64,000 nucleotides of DNA from Cyanobacteria bacterium GSL.Bin1 (lineage in GTDB: Bacteria > Cyanobacteriota > Cyanobacteriia > Cyanobacteriales > Rubidibacteraceae): the NCBI GenBank assembly GCA_009909085.1, contig JAAANX010000036.1, positions 1 to 64,000 on the forward strand. Direction: 5' to 3'. The notes below the pieces were generated by a model. It ran no database searches. It had not been told where the DNA came from and was given only the letters and a program-made list of their open reading frames with translations. Position 1 is the first letter of the stretch. Each line of letters opens with the position of its first letter. This document shows positions 16,859 through 26,378 of the stretch, in pieces. A program made the position numbers and the translations under genes.

Positions 16859-19120
16859 ATGAACAAGCATTTACAAGCATCTCAACCTAATAATTTTGAA
16901 GACTTACAAGAAGTAAAGTTAGAACAACCAAACTGGCTACCTTACTTAAGAACGCTACGGCGAAAAGCTTTATTAATTTTTGGTATAGCAGGATTAACTA
17001 CTTTTGCCGTTTTCTTAAATACCTTACGACAACCCCTTAGTTATGGGGGTGATTTTCGGTTGCTTATCGAACCGTTAACTTCAACTGATAAACTGACAGA
17101 TCCTTCAACGATTACCCGAACTGAGGGAATCCCTAATGAAGATTTATTAAGTGTAGATTATCCTACACAGGTAGCAATTTTAAAAGGTGAAGGAATGTTA
17201 CTCAGCATTGCTAAAGAAATTCAAGCGGGAAATCCTGAAGCTAATATTAATAAGCTAATAAAAAAACTAGAGGAAAACCTCTCCGTCCAACGTGTCGGTG
17301 ATACCCGTAGAGATGAAACTAAAATTATAGAGGTGGCTTATACAGATGTAGAGCCAGAACTAACCAAGCAAGTTTTAGAAGTAACCGCTCAGAAATTTAT
17401 CAGCTATAGCGCTGAAGAACAACAGAAAAGAATTGATGCTGGGGTTCAATTTATTGATGAACAACTGTCTCAGCTGCAAAAGGAGCTATCTACACTCCAG
17501 GTGCAACAAAAGCAACTCCAGCAGGAGTATCAGTTAATTGAACCTAATGCCAGAGGTCAAGAATTATTTTCTCAAGTTCATCAGTTAACGCAACAACAAC
17601 GAGAAGTTGCTAGTCAATTTAGAGAATTGAATGCACTTCAGAATAGGCTGCAGAAAAGATTAAATCTAACACCGAGTGAGGCTTTAGTCGCTTTAGCTTT
17701 GAATCAGGATCCTAACCGTGTTGCTTTATTAGAAAAGCTCCAAGAAATTGAAAGAGAGATTGCTATCACTTCAGCGCGCTTTAGATCCAACACTCCGGTC
17801 TTACAAGAATTCAAAGAGCAGCAACAAAATCTGATTGACTTACTTAATCAAAAAACACAGCAACTTTTAGATCAAATTTCAATTCCTGTAGACAGTAATT
17901 CTCCAGCTTTAGAATATCAAGACCCCACTCGTCTTAATCAGATCCAACAACTAGTAGATACTACAAATCAAATTGAGGAATTGAGATCGCGCTATCAGTC
18001 TTTAACAGCAAGTAAAGAAAAGGTAGCTGAGCAAGCAGATCAGTTTCCCGAAATTGCAAGCCAGTATAGAGAAGTAGAGGAACAAATTGGACTGACCAAC
18101 CAAATTGTTAATCGACTCAAGAGCCAGAGAGAAATACTGCGTTTGGAAATTTCTCAAAATAAGATGCCATGGGAGCTCGTGAGCGAGCCTCAAATTAACC
18201 GAGACGTTAATGGTGATCCTGAAGCCACTGCAACCGATAGAAACAAACAACTTTTAGCAGGGATAGTAGGAGGAATGCTTCTCGGCTCAATAGTAGCACT
18301 TCTAGTTGAGAAACGCCGCGATGTTTTTTATGACTCAGAAGATATTCCAGATAAAGTTTCAGTACCACTTTTAGAAACGATTCCTTTTGTAGGGGAAAAA
18401 TTTAAGGGGTCTTATCCCCAAAAATCAATACCATTTGTCAATGCTATTGAGTCTTTATATACTAAACTTTGTTTAACCTATACTAATCCTTCCATTCAAT
18501 CTCTAGTCGTGGCATCTGTGGAACCGAATGAAAATCAATCTATAGTTGCTTTTAACCTAGCGCAAGTAGCTGCTGCTATGGGAAATCAAGTGATTCTAAT
18601 TGATGCTGATTCTCAAGACTCCCAATTTCGTCATCCATTAAACATAGATGATAAGGGAGACTCGGAGCATAGTTTAAGAAAAGATAGTAACTCGGGAGAA
18701 GTTATCCGAAGTTCACAAGTGGATAACCTATCTGTTTTGACTTTAGGTGTTTCTTTACGTAAGACTGGTAAAAGGCTTTGGTCGAATCAAATAAAACAAC
18801 TGATGAAGGCTTGGCAAGAAAAATATGACCTTGTGATATATAATGGTCCTCCTTTATCCCAATCTACGGATATTAATTTTCTTGCTGCTCATACGGATGG
18901 AATCATGTTAGTTTCAGAAATTAACAAATCTAAATGTTCTCTGGTAGAAAAAAGCATCAAACAACTCAATGATTATAATTTGAATGTTTTAGGAGTCGTT
19001 GCTATTAAACAGGCTTTAAAACAAAAAAACAGTTCAAATCACAATGTATCAGAAAAATATATCATTGATGAATTTCGCAATCCCTATAACAGTGATTTAT
19101 ATGACAGATTTTTTGACTAA
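16859..19120 (+). CDS. Wzc-like polysaccharide co-polymerase with degenerate kinase domain
   Basis: A 753-aa protein with the architecture of Wzc: Wzz-type domain with membrane segments near residues 37-54 and 460-480, coiled coils between, and a C-terminal BY-kinase fold. The catalytic motifs are broken. Walker A is VEPNENQSI (554-562) instead of CVPGEGKST, with Q560 in place of the Lys. Walker B is DLVIYNGPP (657-665) instead of DLVIYDTPP. The Walker A' ILIDAD survives. The C-terminal tyrosine cluster is missing (YDRFFD end). It probably cannot bind or transfer phosphate but may still set chain length or pair with the active Wzc at 8.6-11 kb. First gene of the plus-strand EPS island. Confidence 0.88.
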   Translation: MNKHLQASQPNNFEDLQEVKLEQPNWLPYLRTLRRKALLIFGIAGLTTFAVFLNTLRQPLSYGGDFRLLIEPLTSTDKLTDPSTITRTEGIPNEDLLSVDYPTQVAILKGEGMLLSIAKEIQAGNPEANINKLIKKLEENLSVQRVGDTRRDETKIIEVAYTDVEPELTKQVLEVTAQKFISYSAEEQQKRIDAGVQFIDEQLSQLQKELSTLQVQQKQLQQEYQLIEPNARGQELFSQVHQLTQQQREVASQFRELNALQNRLQKRLNLTPSEALVALALNQDPNRVALLEKLQEIEREIAITSARFRSNTPVLQEFKEQQQNLIDLLNQKTQQLLDQISIPVDSNSPALEYQDPTRLNQIQQLVDTTNQIEELRSRYQSLTASKEKVAEQADQFPEIASQYREVEEQIGLTNQIVNRLKSQREILRLEISQNKMPWELVSEPQINRDVNGDPEATATDRNKQLLAGIVGGMLLGSIVALLVEKRRDVFYDSEDIPDKVSVPLLETIPFVGEKFKGSYPQKSIPFVNAIESLYTKLCLTYTNPSIQSLVVASVEPNENQSIVAFNLAQVAAAMGNQVILIDADSQDSQFRHPLNIDDKGDSEHSLRKDSNSGEVIRSSQVDNLSVLTLGVSLRKTGKRLWSNQIKQLMKAWQEKYDLVIYNGPPLSQSTDINFLAAHTDGIMLVSEINKSKCSLVEKSIKQLNDYNLNVLGVVAIKQALKQKNSSNHNVSEKYIIDEFRNPYNSDLYDRFFD

Positions 19121-19401
19121 AAAGTAAACTAATCAAAAGAAGAGCCTACGGATTTAGAAATTTTTTTTTGCTAATTTTCAAATTAAATGCTTTCTCAATT
19201 GGTATTTTACGAGTTGATTTAACATACTCAGTTTGGTATGACCAGAGTGTAACCAGCTTACTCAATATACTCTCTGACCATCTGTTGATCTGGTACACTT
19301 TGTTGGCTTTGAGCTTAACTCACGAGGCACCTTAGCTATTGATGAAAAACTCTTGCTTGGCTCTTAATCAAAATTAATACTTGAGAACTTGGAAGCACTT
19401 A

Positions 19402-20523
19402 ATGGAAACCTGTAAAATTCTAAATATTAATATATACAATACTTCCCTAAAAGAATTATTAAAAAAAATTAAGAAAGGCGGATTTGTCGTCACTCCTAAT
19501 CTTGATCATATGGTAAAGCTACAAAAAGACGTTGATTTTTTTGTAGCATATAGTAATGCCGATTATGTGATTTGTGACAGCAAAATTCTACAATGGACTT
19601 CTTGGTTTTTAGGTAATAAAATCCAAGAAAAAATATCTGGCTCTGATTTTTTTCCTCAATTTTATGACTATTACAAGCATGATAAAAGTATACAAATTTT
19701 TTTGTTAGGAGGTTCTAAAGGAATAGCCGATCTAGCTAGGCAAAACATTAATCATAAAGTGGGCAGAGAAATAGTAGTTGGATCCTATTCCCCATCTTTC
19801 AGTTTTGCAAGTAATGAAAGGGAATCAAAAAAAATCGTTAAACTAATTAATGAATCTAAGGCAACCGTTTTAGCTGTAGGCGTAGGAGCTCCTAAGCAGG
19901 AAAAATGGATTAACAAATATAGGAATGAATTGAAAAATATTAAAATTTTTCTAGCTATTGGAGCCACCATTGATTTTGAAGCTAAACGTTTTAAAAGAGC
20001 ACCTAAATGGATGAGTGATAGAGGACTGGAATGGTTATATCGACTATTGTGTGATCCTAAGCGATTGTGGAAAAGATATTTGGTAGAAAGCCTTCCTTTC
20101 TTTTGGTTAATTTTACAGCAAAAGCTCAATTTTTATCAATACAAAGAACCGATTTGGCTTATTTTACAGAAAGCTGATTTGCTCTCACAAGAGCAAGTAA
20201 ATTATATACTCAGTTTACAAAGGGAGAATAGTACACTTTGTTTTAGCGAAATTGTTATACAGAACGGATGGCTCAAAGCAGAAACTATTAATTTTTTTAC
20301 TCGTGAATTCGATCAATTAGCTAGTCAGCCAAAAAGAAAAACAATCGAACAACTTTGTAGAGCTGCATCTCTATTAAATGAGCAGCAGATTGCTGAGATT
20401 TTAAAAGATCAAGAAAGTACAAATTTAAAATTTAAGGAAATAGCTATAAATAAAAATTGGCTAACTCCAAAGACCATAGAGTTTTTACTAAATTATTGCA
20501 TTCCTAATCCTTCTCAAAAGTAA
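19402..20523 (+). CDS. WecG/TagA/CpsF-family glycosyltransferase with tandem C-terminal repeat domain
   Basis: A 373-aa protein. Residues 1-245 are a GT26 transferase: TPNLDHMVKLQ near 31-41 and the signature GVGAPKQEKW at 160-169. Such enzymes add ManNAc/ManNAcA-type or other sugars to a lipid-linked primer. Two repeats of about 46-50 residues follow (about 254-299 and 317-367), each of the form LL-x-x-QQI/V-x-x-IL-x-x-Q, then F-x-EI, GWL and T-I-x-F, reminiscent of cyanobacterial MshEN-like modules. The ATG at 19402 is preferred because GGAAG precedes it by 8 nt; a TTG at 19381 would add seven residues. It lies 2 bp upstream of wzx. Confidence 0.85.
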   Translation: METCKILNINIYNTSLKELLKKIKKGGFVVTPNLDHMVKLQKDVDFFVAYSNADYVICDSKILQWTSWFLGNKIQEKISGSDFFPQFYDYYKHDKSIQIFLLGGSKGIADLARQNINHKVGREIVVGSYSPSFSFASNERESKKIVKLINESKATVLAVGVGAPKQEKWINKYRNELKNIKIFLAIGATIDFEAKRFKRAPKWMSDRGLEWLYRLLCDPKRLWKRYLVESLPFFWLILQQKLNFYQYKEPIWLILQKADLLSQEQVNYILSLQRENSTLCFSEIVIQNGWLKAETINFFTREFDQLASQPKRKTIEQLCRAASLLNEQQIAEILKDQESTNLKFKEIAINKNWLTPKTIEFLLNYCIPNPSQK

Positions 20524-20525
20524 AT

Positions 20526-21890
20526 ATGCCATCAACTGCGACAAAGAAGCTTGCCATTCAAGGTGCTGCTTGGACCGTATTTGGATATGGCTTCAGCCAA
20601 GGGCTAAGATTAGTTAGTAACTTAGTTCTAACGCGCTTGCTAGTCCCTGAGCTATTTGGGCTAATGGCTTTGGTGAATACCTTTATTACTGGTCTCAACT
20701 TATTTTCTGATGTTGGAATTGGTCCAAGTATTATTCAAAACAAACGCGGCGAAGATCCAGACTTTTATAATACTGCTTGGACAATACAGTTAATAAGAGG
20801 CTTTGGGCTGTGGCTTTGTTGCTTTCTTATTGCTTGGCCAGTTGCTCAATTTTATAATGATCTTCGATTAATTTGGTTACTTCCTACTGTTGGCTTAACA
20901 ACAGTTATTGCTGGCTTTAACTCTACGGCTATATTCACCCTTAATCGCCGAATTGCACTCGGTAAATTAACAAAATTTGAGTTAAAAGTACAAGTGCTTG
21001 GAATGATAGTAATGATTATTTGGGCAGCTATTCATCCGAGTATCTGGGCATTGATCATAGGTAATTTTGTTACTAGTATTCTAAAAATGATCTGGAGCCA
21101 CAGATTAGTTCCAGAAAAAACTAATTTTTTGGCTTGGAATCAAGAGGCTGTTAATGAACTTATTGTCTTTGGGAAATGGATATTTGTATCAACAGCCATG
21201 ACGTTTTTAGCTTCTCAAACTGATCGATTGCTTCTAGGAAAACTCCTATCACTAGAGATGTTAGGTATTTATACTATTGCTTTTCTATTTGCAGATATGC
21301 CGCGCCAGATCATTCAAAAAGTAAGCAATAAAGTAATTTTTCCAGTAGTTTCTCAAATGACTAATCTCCCTCGCTCGAGCCTTCGCCGTAAATTGTTGCA
21401 AGAGCGAACTTTAATCCTGATTGGGTTTGCCATTTTCTTAAGCATTTTAATTAGCTTTGGCGATTGGTTGATCATAGCTTTGTATGATGAAAGATATGCT
21501 CAAGGTGCTTGGATGTTGCCAATTCTTGCATTAGGTATTTGGCCACGTTTACTATCGGTAACAATTAATCCAGTACTCTTTGCTATTGGTAATCCTAGAT
21601 ATATAGCTTTCGGCAACTTTTTTAAGTTTATATATATGATAATTGGATTGCCCTTAGGATTTTCTATAATAGGAGTTTTAGGAGTTGTAATTGTAATAGC
21701 ATTAAATGATCTTCCTTTTTATGGAGTAGTTACCTATGGTCTTTGGAAAGAAAACTTATCACCTTTATTGCAGGATATTCAGGCAAGTATACTGCTTATT
21801 GGATTACTTTCTCTAATTTTATTTAGTCGCATTAGTCTGGGTTATGGAATTCCTATCAACGGAATTTTACAGAATTTCTCATTTCAATGA
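20526..21890 (+). CDS. Oligosaccharide flippase, Wzx/PST type (MOP superfamily)
   Basis: A 454-aa membrane protein with about 12 hydrophobic segments. It has the family opening LAIQGAAWTVFGYGFSQGLRLVSNLVLTRLL split over the first helix, and FADMPRQIIQKVSNKVIFPVVSQM in the middle, typical of PST-type flippases. It would move lipid-linked repeat units across the plasma membrane for polymerisation. It starts 2 bp after the WecG-type gene, clearly co-transcribed. A single Wzx in the window serves both EPS blocks as far as can be seen. Confidence 0.9.
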   Translation: MPSTATKKLAIQGAAWTVFGYGFSQGLRLVSNLVLTRLLVPELFGLMALVNTFITGLNLFSDVGIGPSIIQNKRGEDPDFYNTAWTIQLIRGFGLWLCCFLIAWPVAQFYNDLRLIWLLPTVGLTTVIAGFNSTAIFTLNRRIALGKLTKFELKVQVLGMIVMIIWAAIHPSIWALIIGNFVTSILKMIWSHRLVPEKTNFLAWNQEAVNELIVFGKWIFVSTAMTFLASQTDRLLLGKLLSLEMLGIYTIAFLFADMPRQIIQKVSNKVIFPVVSQMTNLPRSSLRRKLLQERTLILIGFAIFLSILISFGDWLIIALYDERYAQGAWMLPILALGIWPRLLSVTINPVLFAIGNPRYIAFGNFFKFIYMIIGLPLGFSIIGVLGVVIVIALNDLPFYGVVTYGLWKENLSPLLQDIQASILLIGLLSLILFSRISLGYGIPINGILQNFSFQ

Positions 21891-22018
21891 GATACAAAAT
21901 AAAGCCTGAAGCTAATGATAAGCCCATGTAGTATTTTTAATGATTAGTCTTTAATAATTGAATTTCCGTAAAGTGATAACAACTATTCTCACAATTTTAA
22001 AGTACAAGGTTTTTCTAA

Positions 22019-22879
22019 ATGTCTTCACCAGTAGACTTGCTCTTCATCACCTGGAATCGTCGAGAATATGTGGAGAGAACACTTTCAAACATCTTGAAAG
22101 ATCCATCAGATTTTCGACTTTATTGCTGGGATAATGGTTCTAAGGATGGAACAGCAGACCTAATTGCCTCAATTAGTGATACACGTGTAGCTAAACGGCA
22201 TTTCAATCCAAAGAATGTTGGACAGTTTGAACCATGTATGTGGTTTTTTGAAACAGCGACAAGCGACGTAGTTGGCAAAGTTGATGATGATATACTCCTT
22301 CCCCCAGGTTGGACCGAAAAAATTGCACCTATGATTCGCAAACAACCTAATTTTGGTATGCTCGGTTGCTGGATCTTCATGCCAGAAGATTGGGACGAAA
22401 ATCTAGCACAGCAAAACATAGTTGAACTTTCTGGCGAACGGGTGTTTCGAACGATCACTATTCAAGGACAATCTTTTTTAGCTCGAAAAGAATACCTGCT
22501 GCGCTACAAACTTAGTCAACCGAGAGGGCATAGTATTCCTATTAATCGCCCAGCTATGACCTTTGACGGTTTAATTAACGGTTATCCTGTTCCGTTATTA
22601 TACGCCCATAACATGGATGACCCACGATCACCCCTGAATCTCAAAACAAAATCTGGTGCTCTCGGAACAGAGGCAGCACTGACTGCTCGTAGCCGCGGTT
22701 TTCAATCAGCAGAAGATTATGCGAAATGGATTGCGGCAGATGCTCGCCGTCGTCAACAAGAACCTTTTGACAAACAACTAAAACAATTCAAGCTAGTAAG
22801 AGATAAAAGTTTGATAGGAAGAATCAAACGGAAACTTTTACCAATTCAAAACTTGATTGACAAGATAGTAGGATTCTAA
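22019..22879 (+). CDS. Glycosyltransferase family 2
   Basis: A 286-aa GT-A protein. The N-terminus LLFITWNRREYVERTL and DNGSKDGT (about residues 39-46) form the nucleotide-binding half, and KVDDDILLPPGW (about 89-100) carries the DxD-like metal site. There is no membrane segment. It probably extends the EPS repeat unit on the cytoplasmic face. It is separated by 128 bp from wzx and 71 bp from the Wzy-like gene. Sugar specificity is unknown. Confidence 0.87.
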   Translation: MSSPVDLLFITWNRREYVERTLSNILKDPSDFRLYCWDNGSKDGTADLIASISDTRVAKRHFNPKNVGQFEPCMWFFETATSDVVGKVDDDILLPPGWTEKIAPMIRKQPNFGMLGCWIFMPEDWDENLAQQNIVELSGERVFRTITIQGQSFLARKEYLLRYKLSQPRGHSIPINRPAMTFDGLINGYPVPLLYAHNMDDPRSPLNLKTKSGALGTEAALTARSRGFQSAEDYAKWIAADARRRQQEPFDKQLKQFKLVRDKSLIGRIKRKLLPIQNLIDKIVGF

Positions 22880-22950
22880 AGCAAATCTTTATATATAGTA
22901 AATTTAGTATCTCATCTAGTTGCCTATATTCTTATTTTTTTAGAAAAGCT

Positions 22951-24360
22951 ATGAGTTTTTTAGTATCCATAGTTATGTTTGGCTGGATTCCATTCATCAT
23001 ATATATTTTTAGGTATTTTGGCCCTCAACAAGCAGTGGTTAGTTGTTTCATAGGAGCTTGGCTGTTTCTCCCAGAGGCAAGCTTCCCTATACAGGGGCTT
23101 CCAGACTATACCAAAATATCAGCAACCTGCTATGGCATATTGTTAGCTACTCTTACCTCCTATGGAAAGCCTTTTCGCTTATTTCGATCAGGTTTTCGAT
23201 GGGGTTGGTTCGATTTAGTGTTAATTGTTCCTGCTGCCTTAATTTACTATGCAAAACATCTTCGTTCATTTCGATTGAGTTGGTTTGATTTACCAATGTT
23301 GATTTGGTGTCTGTGCCCTTTTGCTTCTTCAATAGCTAATGGTCTTGGTTGGTACGATGGCTTATCAGCTTCACTCGCACAAACTATATTTTGGGGAGGA
23401 CCTTATTTTTTGGGGCGCTTTTACCTTAACAGCTTAGCTGGACTAAAACGACTAGCCATTGGTATTTTTTGGGGTGGTCTCATTTATGTTCCATTATGCT
23501 TGTATGAAGTCCGGATGAGTCCACAGTTACATAATTTGATTTATGGTTACCATCCTCACTCATTTGCTCAAACAATGCGCTACGGAGGATTTAGACCAAC
23601 AGTATTCATGCAGCATGGGTTAATGGTTGGAATGTGGATAATGGCAGCCACATTAGTAGGAATTTGGCTTTGGAAAACTGGAGTTCTTAGACAACTATGG
23701 GGCATTCCAATGCCTTATCTTGTAATAACTTTAATCATCACCCTGATTTTAGTTAAATCTACTGGAGCCTACGTCTATATGTTAGCTGGATTAGTTATTT
23801 TATTTATAGCTCGTTGGTTTCGGACTGCAGTGATGTTGCTACTGTTAACGGCTAGCATATTGTTCTACCTATACTTAGGGTCAAGCGGTAACTTAAATGG
23901 CGATCGCGTCGTTTCTTGGGCAGCTACAATTTTTAATGAAGACCGAGCCGGCTCTTTAGAATTCAGGATTGACAATGAAGAAATACTTGCAGAGAAAGCA
24001 CGTCAGCAACCAATTTTTGGTTGGGGAGGATGGGGGCGATCAAGAGTATATGAAGAAAACTGGGCAGGAGAACTGGTAGATATTACAACTACTGATAGCC
24101 TTTGGATTATTACCTTTGGAGAACATGGCTATGTTGGTCTAATCAGTTTAACAACATCAATGCTATTGCCTGTTGTTGGATTTTGCTGCCTGCGTTATCC
24201 AGCAAAATATTGGTCTCACCGCCAAGTAGCACCAGCAGCAGTACTCGCTGTAGTAGTCGTTTTGTACATGCTTGACTGTACCTTGAATGCCATGATTAAT
24301 CCAGTCTTTATACTTGCCTGTGGCGGTATATCCGGGCTAGTACAACAAGAAAAAAATTAG
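22951..24360 (+). CDS. O-antigen polymerase/ligase-like membrane protein (Wzy-type)
   Basis: A 469-aa protein with about eleven hydrophobic segments and one long extracytoplasmic loop (NGDRVVSWAATIFNEDRAGS and the following stretch with FRIDNEEILAEKARQQPIFGWGGWGR), the layout of O-antigen ligases and Wzy polymerases. The FGWG-x-GR motif is common in this group. Position between a GT2 and a sulfotransferase in a cluster with Wzx makes the polymerase role likely. Contains the only exact HIP1 site (23900) between 16 and 36 kb. Sequence alone cannot separate Wzy from ligase. Confidence 0.8.
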   Translation: MSFLVSIVMFGWIPFIIYIFRYFGPQQAVVSCFIGAWLFLPEASFPIQGLPDYTKISATCYGILLATLTSYGKPFRLFRSGFRWGWFDLVLIVPAALIYYAKHLRSFRLSWFDLPMLIWCLCPFASSIANGLGWYDGLSASLAQTIFWGGPYFLGRFYLNSLAGLKRLAIGIFWGGLIYVPLCLYEVRMSPQLHNLIYGYHPHSFAQTMRYGGFRPTVFMQHGLMVGMWIMAATLVGIWLWKTGVLRQLWGIPMPYLVITLIITLILVKSTGAYVYMLAGLVILFIARWFRTAVMLLLLTASILFYLYLGSSGNLNGDRVVSWAATIFNEDRAGSLEFRIDNEEILAEKARQQPIFGWGGWGRSRVYEENWAGELVDITTTDSLWIITFGEHGYVGLISLTTSMLLPVVGFCCLRYPAKYWSHRQVAPAAVLAVVVVLYMLDCTLNAMINPVFILACGGISGLVQQEKN

Positions 24361-24448
24361 TACAACACCACTCAAATTAAGCCAGCTAAAAGAGTAGGTA
24401 TAACAAAAATAGTCATAACGAAAATATAAGCTTAGAGATTTTTCTAAA

Positions 24449-25405
24449 GTGGAAGCACATACCCCTTTAATCACTCAACCCATTTTTCTCGTTGGAGCTG
24501 AGCGTTCAGGCACCACAGTTTTAAGACTCATGCTTGATCACCATCCTCAACTTGCTTGGTGTAACGAATTTGAGTATGTAGTTGATCGGATAACTGCCAG
24601 TAATGGTTGGCCAGAACTTGAAGAGTATTACAAATGGTTAGAAACTCATCGGATCTTTCAAGCGACTGGTTTTACCATTGACCGTTCTTTAAACTACCCT
24701 CAATTAGTTAACAGTTTTTTATGTCAAAAGCGGGAGGCCAGAGGAAAATCTCTTGTTGGTGCTACAGTTCACCGTCATTTTGACCAATTGTTGAAAATTT
24801 GGCCTGATGCTCGATTCATCCATTTAATCCGTGATGGCAGAGATGTAGCTCGTTCTTGCATTCCTATGGGTTGGGCAGGGAATGTTTGGACAGGAGCTGA
24901 GCGTTGGCTCAAAGCAGAGTCTTTGTGGACACAACTCTGTCAAAAACTTCCAGCAGAGCAGCAAATTGAGATCACTTATGAAGACTTGATTTCCAATCCG
25001 ATTAATAACCTAACGCGTCTGTGTGAATTTATCGGTATCCCCTTTGATTTAGCAATGCTGAGTTATCCTCAGAAAACTAGTTATGATTTCCCTAATCCAA
25101 ACTTAATTTGCCAGTGGAAATCCAAAATGTCAAAGCGGGAAATTCAGTTGGTTGAATCTCGGATTTCAACTATGTTACTTGAGCGCGGATATCAACTAAG
25201 TGGACTACCACTGCTAACGATTACTTCTACAATGGAGCGAAGACTCAACCGACAAGATTGGTGGTTCCGCGTATGGTTTCGAGTCCAAAAATTTGGTCTG
25301 TTACTGTTTTTATCAGATTACTTTTCGCGAAAATTTGGACTGATACATTGGCAGAAGCGGATTCAACTACAACTTAACGAAATTGTAAAAGCTCATCTTA
25401 AGTAA
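24449..25405 (+). CDS. Sulfotransferase family protein
   Basis: A 318-aa PAPS-dependent sulfotransferase. The 5'-phosphosulfate loop is VGAERSGTTVLRLML (residues 15-29) and the 3'-phosphate site RFIHLIRDGRDVARSC begins at residue 122. GTG at 24449 is the only start that keeps the P-loop; no clear Shine-Dalgarno precedes it. Lying among glycosyltransferases, it is expected to sulfate a sugar of the EPS unit, though the acceptor is unknown. The next GT2 gene follows after 5 bp. Confidence 0.88.
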   Translation: MEAHTPLITQPIFLVGAERSGTTVLRLMLDHHPQLAWCNEFEYVVDRITASNGWPELEEYYKWLETHRIFQATGFTIDRSLNYPQLVNSFLCQKREARGKSLVGATVHRHFDQLLKIWPDARFIHLIRDGRDVARSCIPMGWAGNVWTGAERWLKAESLWTQLCQKLPAEQQIEITYEDLISNPINNLTRLCEFIGIPFDLAMLSYPQKTSYDFPNPNLICQWKSKMSKREIQLVESRISTMLLERGYQLSGLPLLTITSTMERRLNRQDWWFRVWFRVQKFGLLLFLSDYFSRKFGLIHWQKRIQLQLNEIVKAHLK

Positions 25406-25410
25406 ATTTT

Positions 25411-26373
25411 ATGCATCTTGCGATAATTATTCTCAACTATCGCACGCCAACCCTTGTCATTGAATGCTTATCTGCTCTTCAAAATCAAGTTGAGGCAGAT
25501 AAGCATTCTGTCATAGTAGTTGATAATGCCTCTGGGGATGGCTCAGTGACACAAATTGAAAGGGCAATTACTACAAATAACTGGAGACCATGGGTACAAG
25601 TTTTACCATCCCCTATCAATGGCGGATTTTCAGCAGGCAATAATTTTGGGATTGAAGCTGTTGTTGCAGATGCTTACTTACTCTTAAATAGCGATACAGT
25701 TGTTCAGGCTGGGGCGATTAAAGCATTATTGAATGCTTTGAGAACACATCCAGAGGCTGGCATAATCAGTCCACGTTTAGAGTGGTCCGATGGTACTCCA
25801 CAAATTAGCTGTTTTCGTTATCATTCCCCAGTTAGCGAGTTAATTGCCTCTGCTGCAACTGGACCAATTACTAAACTCCTTAAATTTTATGATGTGCCCA
25901 TTCCAGTATCTGACGAACCTATAGAACCGGAGTGGACGAGCTTTGCTTGTGTCCTAATTCGGCGTGCAGTAATCGATCAAGTTGGCTTGATGGATGAGGG
26001 ATATTTTATGTATTTTGATGATATTGATTATTGTCGCAGAACGAGAGATGCTGGGTGGAAAATTCTCCATTGGCCTGAAGCCCATGTCGTACATCTCCGC
26101 GGCGGAAGTGGATCGGTAAAGACTGACGTTGCATCTTGCAAACGTCCTCCAACCTACCTTTATCAATCGCGCTCAAGGTACTTTACAAAATTTTACGGTT
26201 CAATTGGACTATTAACTGCTAACTTGTTTTGGCTTGCCGGTCGAAGTATTTCGCTGGTGCGAGAGCTAGTTAATCATAAGCAGCCTCATATTTGTGAATT
26301 TGCAGCGCGCGATATTTGGATAAATTGGTTGGAATCCTCGAAACCGTCTTTTATTTCTCGGAGAAATGATTAA
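25411..26373 (+). CDS. Glycosyltransferase family 2, rhamnosyltransferase-like
   Basis: A 320-aa GT-A protein. The start LAIIILNYRTPTLVIECL, the segment VVDNASGDGS (about residues 36-45) and LLNSDTVVQAGAI (about 90-102, D-site) are typical of WbbL/rhamnosyltransferase-like GT2s. YFMYFDDIDYCRRTRDAGW near residue 196 is the conserved ED/DD region. Five-bp gaps on both sides place it in one transcription unit with the two sulfotransferases. Confidence 0.9.
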   Translation: MHLAIIILNYRTPTLVIECLSALQNQVEADKHSVIVVDNASGDGSVTQIERAITTNNWRPWVQVLPSPINGGFSAGNNFGIEAVVADAYLLLNSDTVVQAGAIKALLNALRTHPEAGIISPRLEWSDGTPQISCFRYHSPVSELIASAATGPITKLLKFYDVPIPVSDEPIEPEWTSFACVLIRRAVIDQVGLMDEGYFMYFDDIDYCRRTRDAGWKILHWPEAHVVHLRGGSGSVKTDVASCKRPPTYLYQSRSRYFTKFYGSIGLLTANLFWLAGRSISLVRELVNHKQPHICEFAARDIWINWLESSKPSFISRRND

Positions 26374-26378
26374 TAGCA

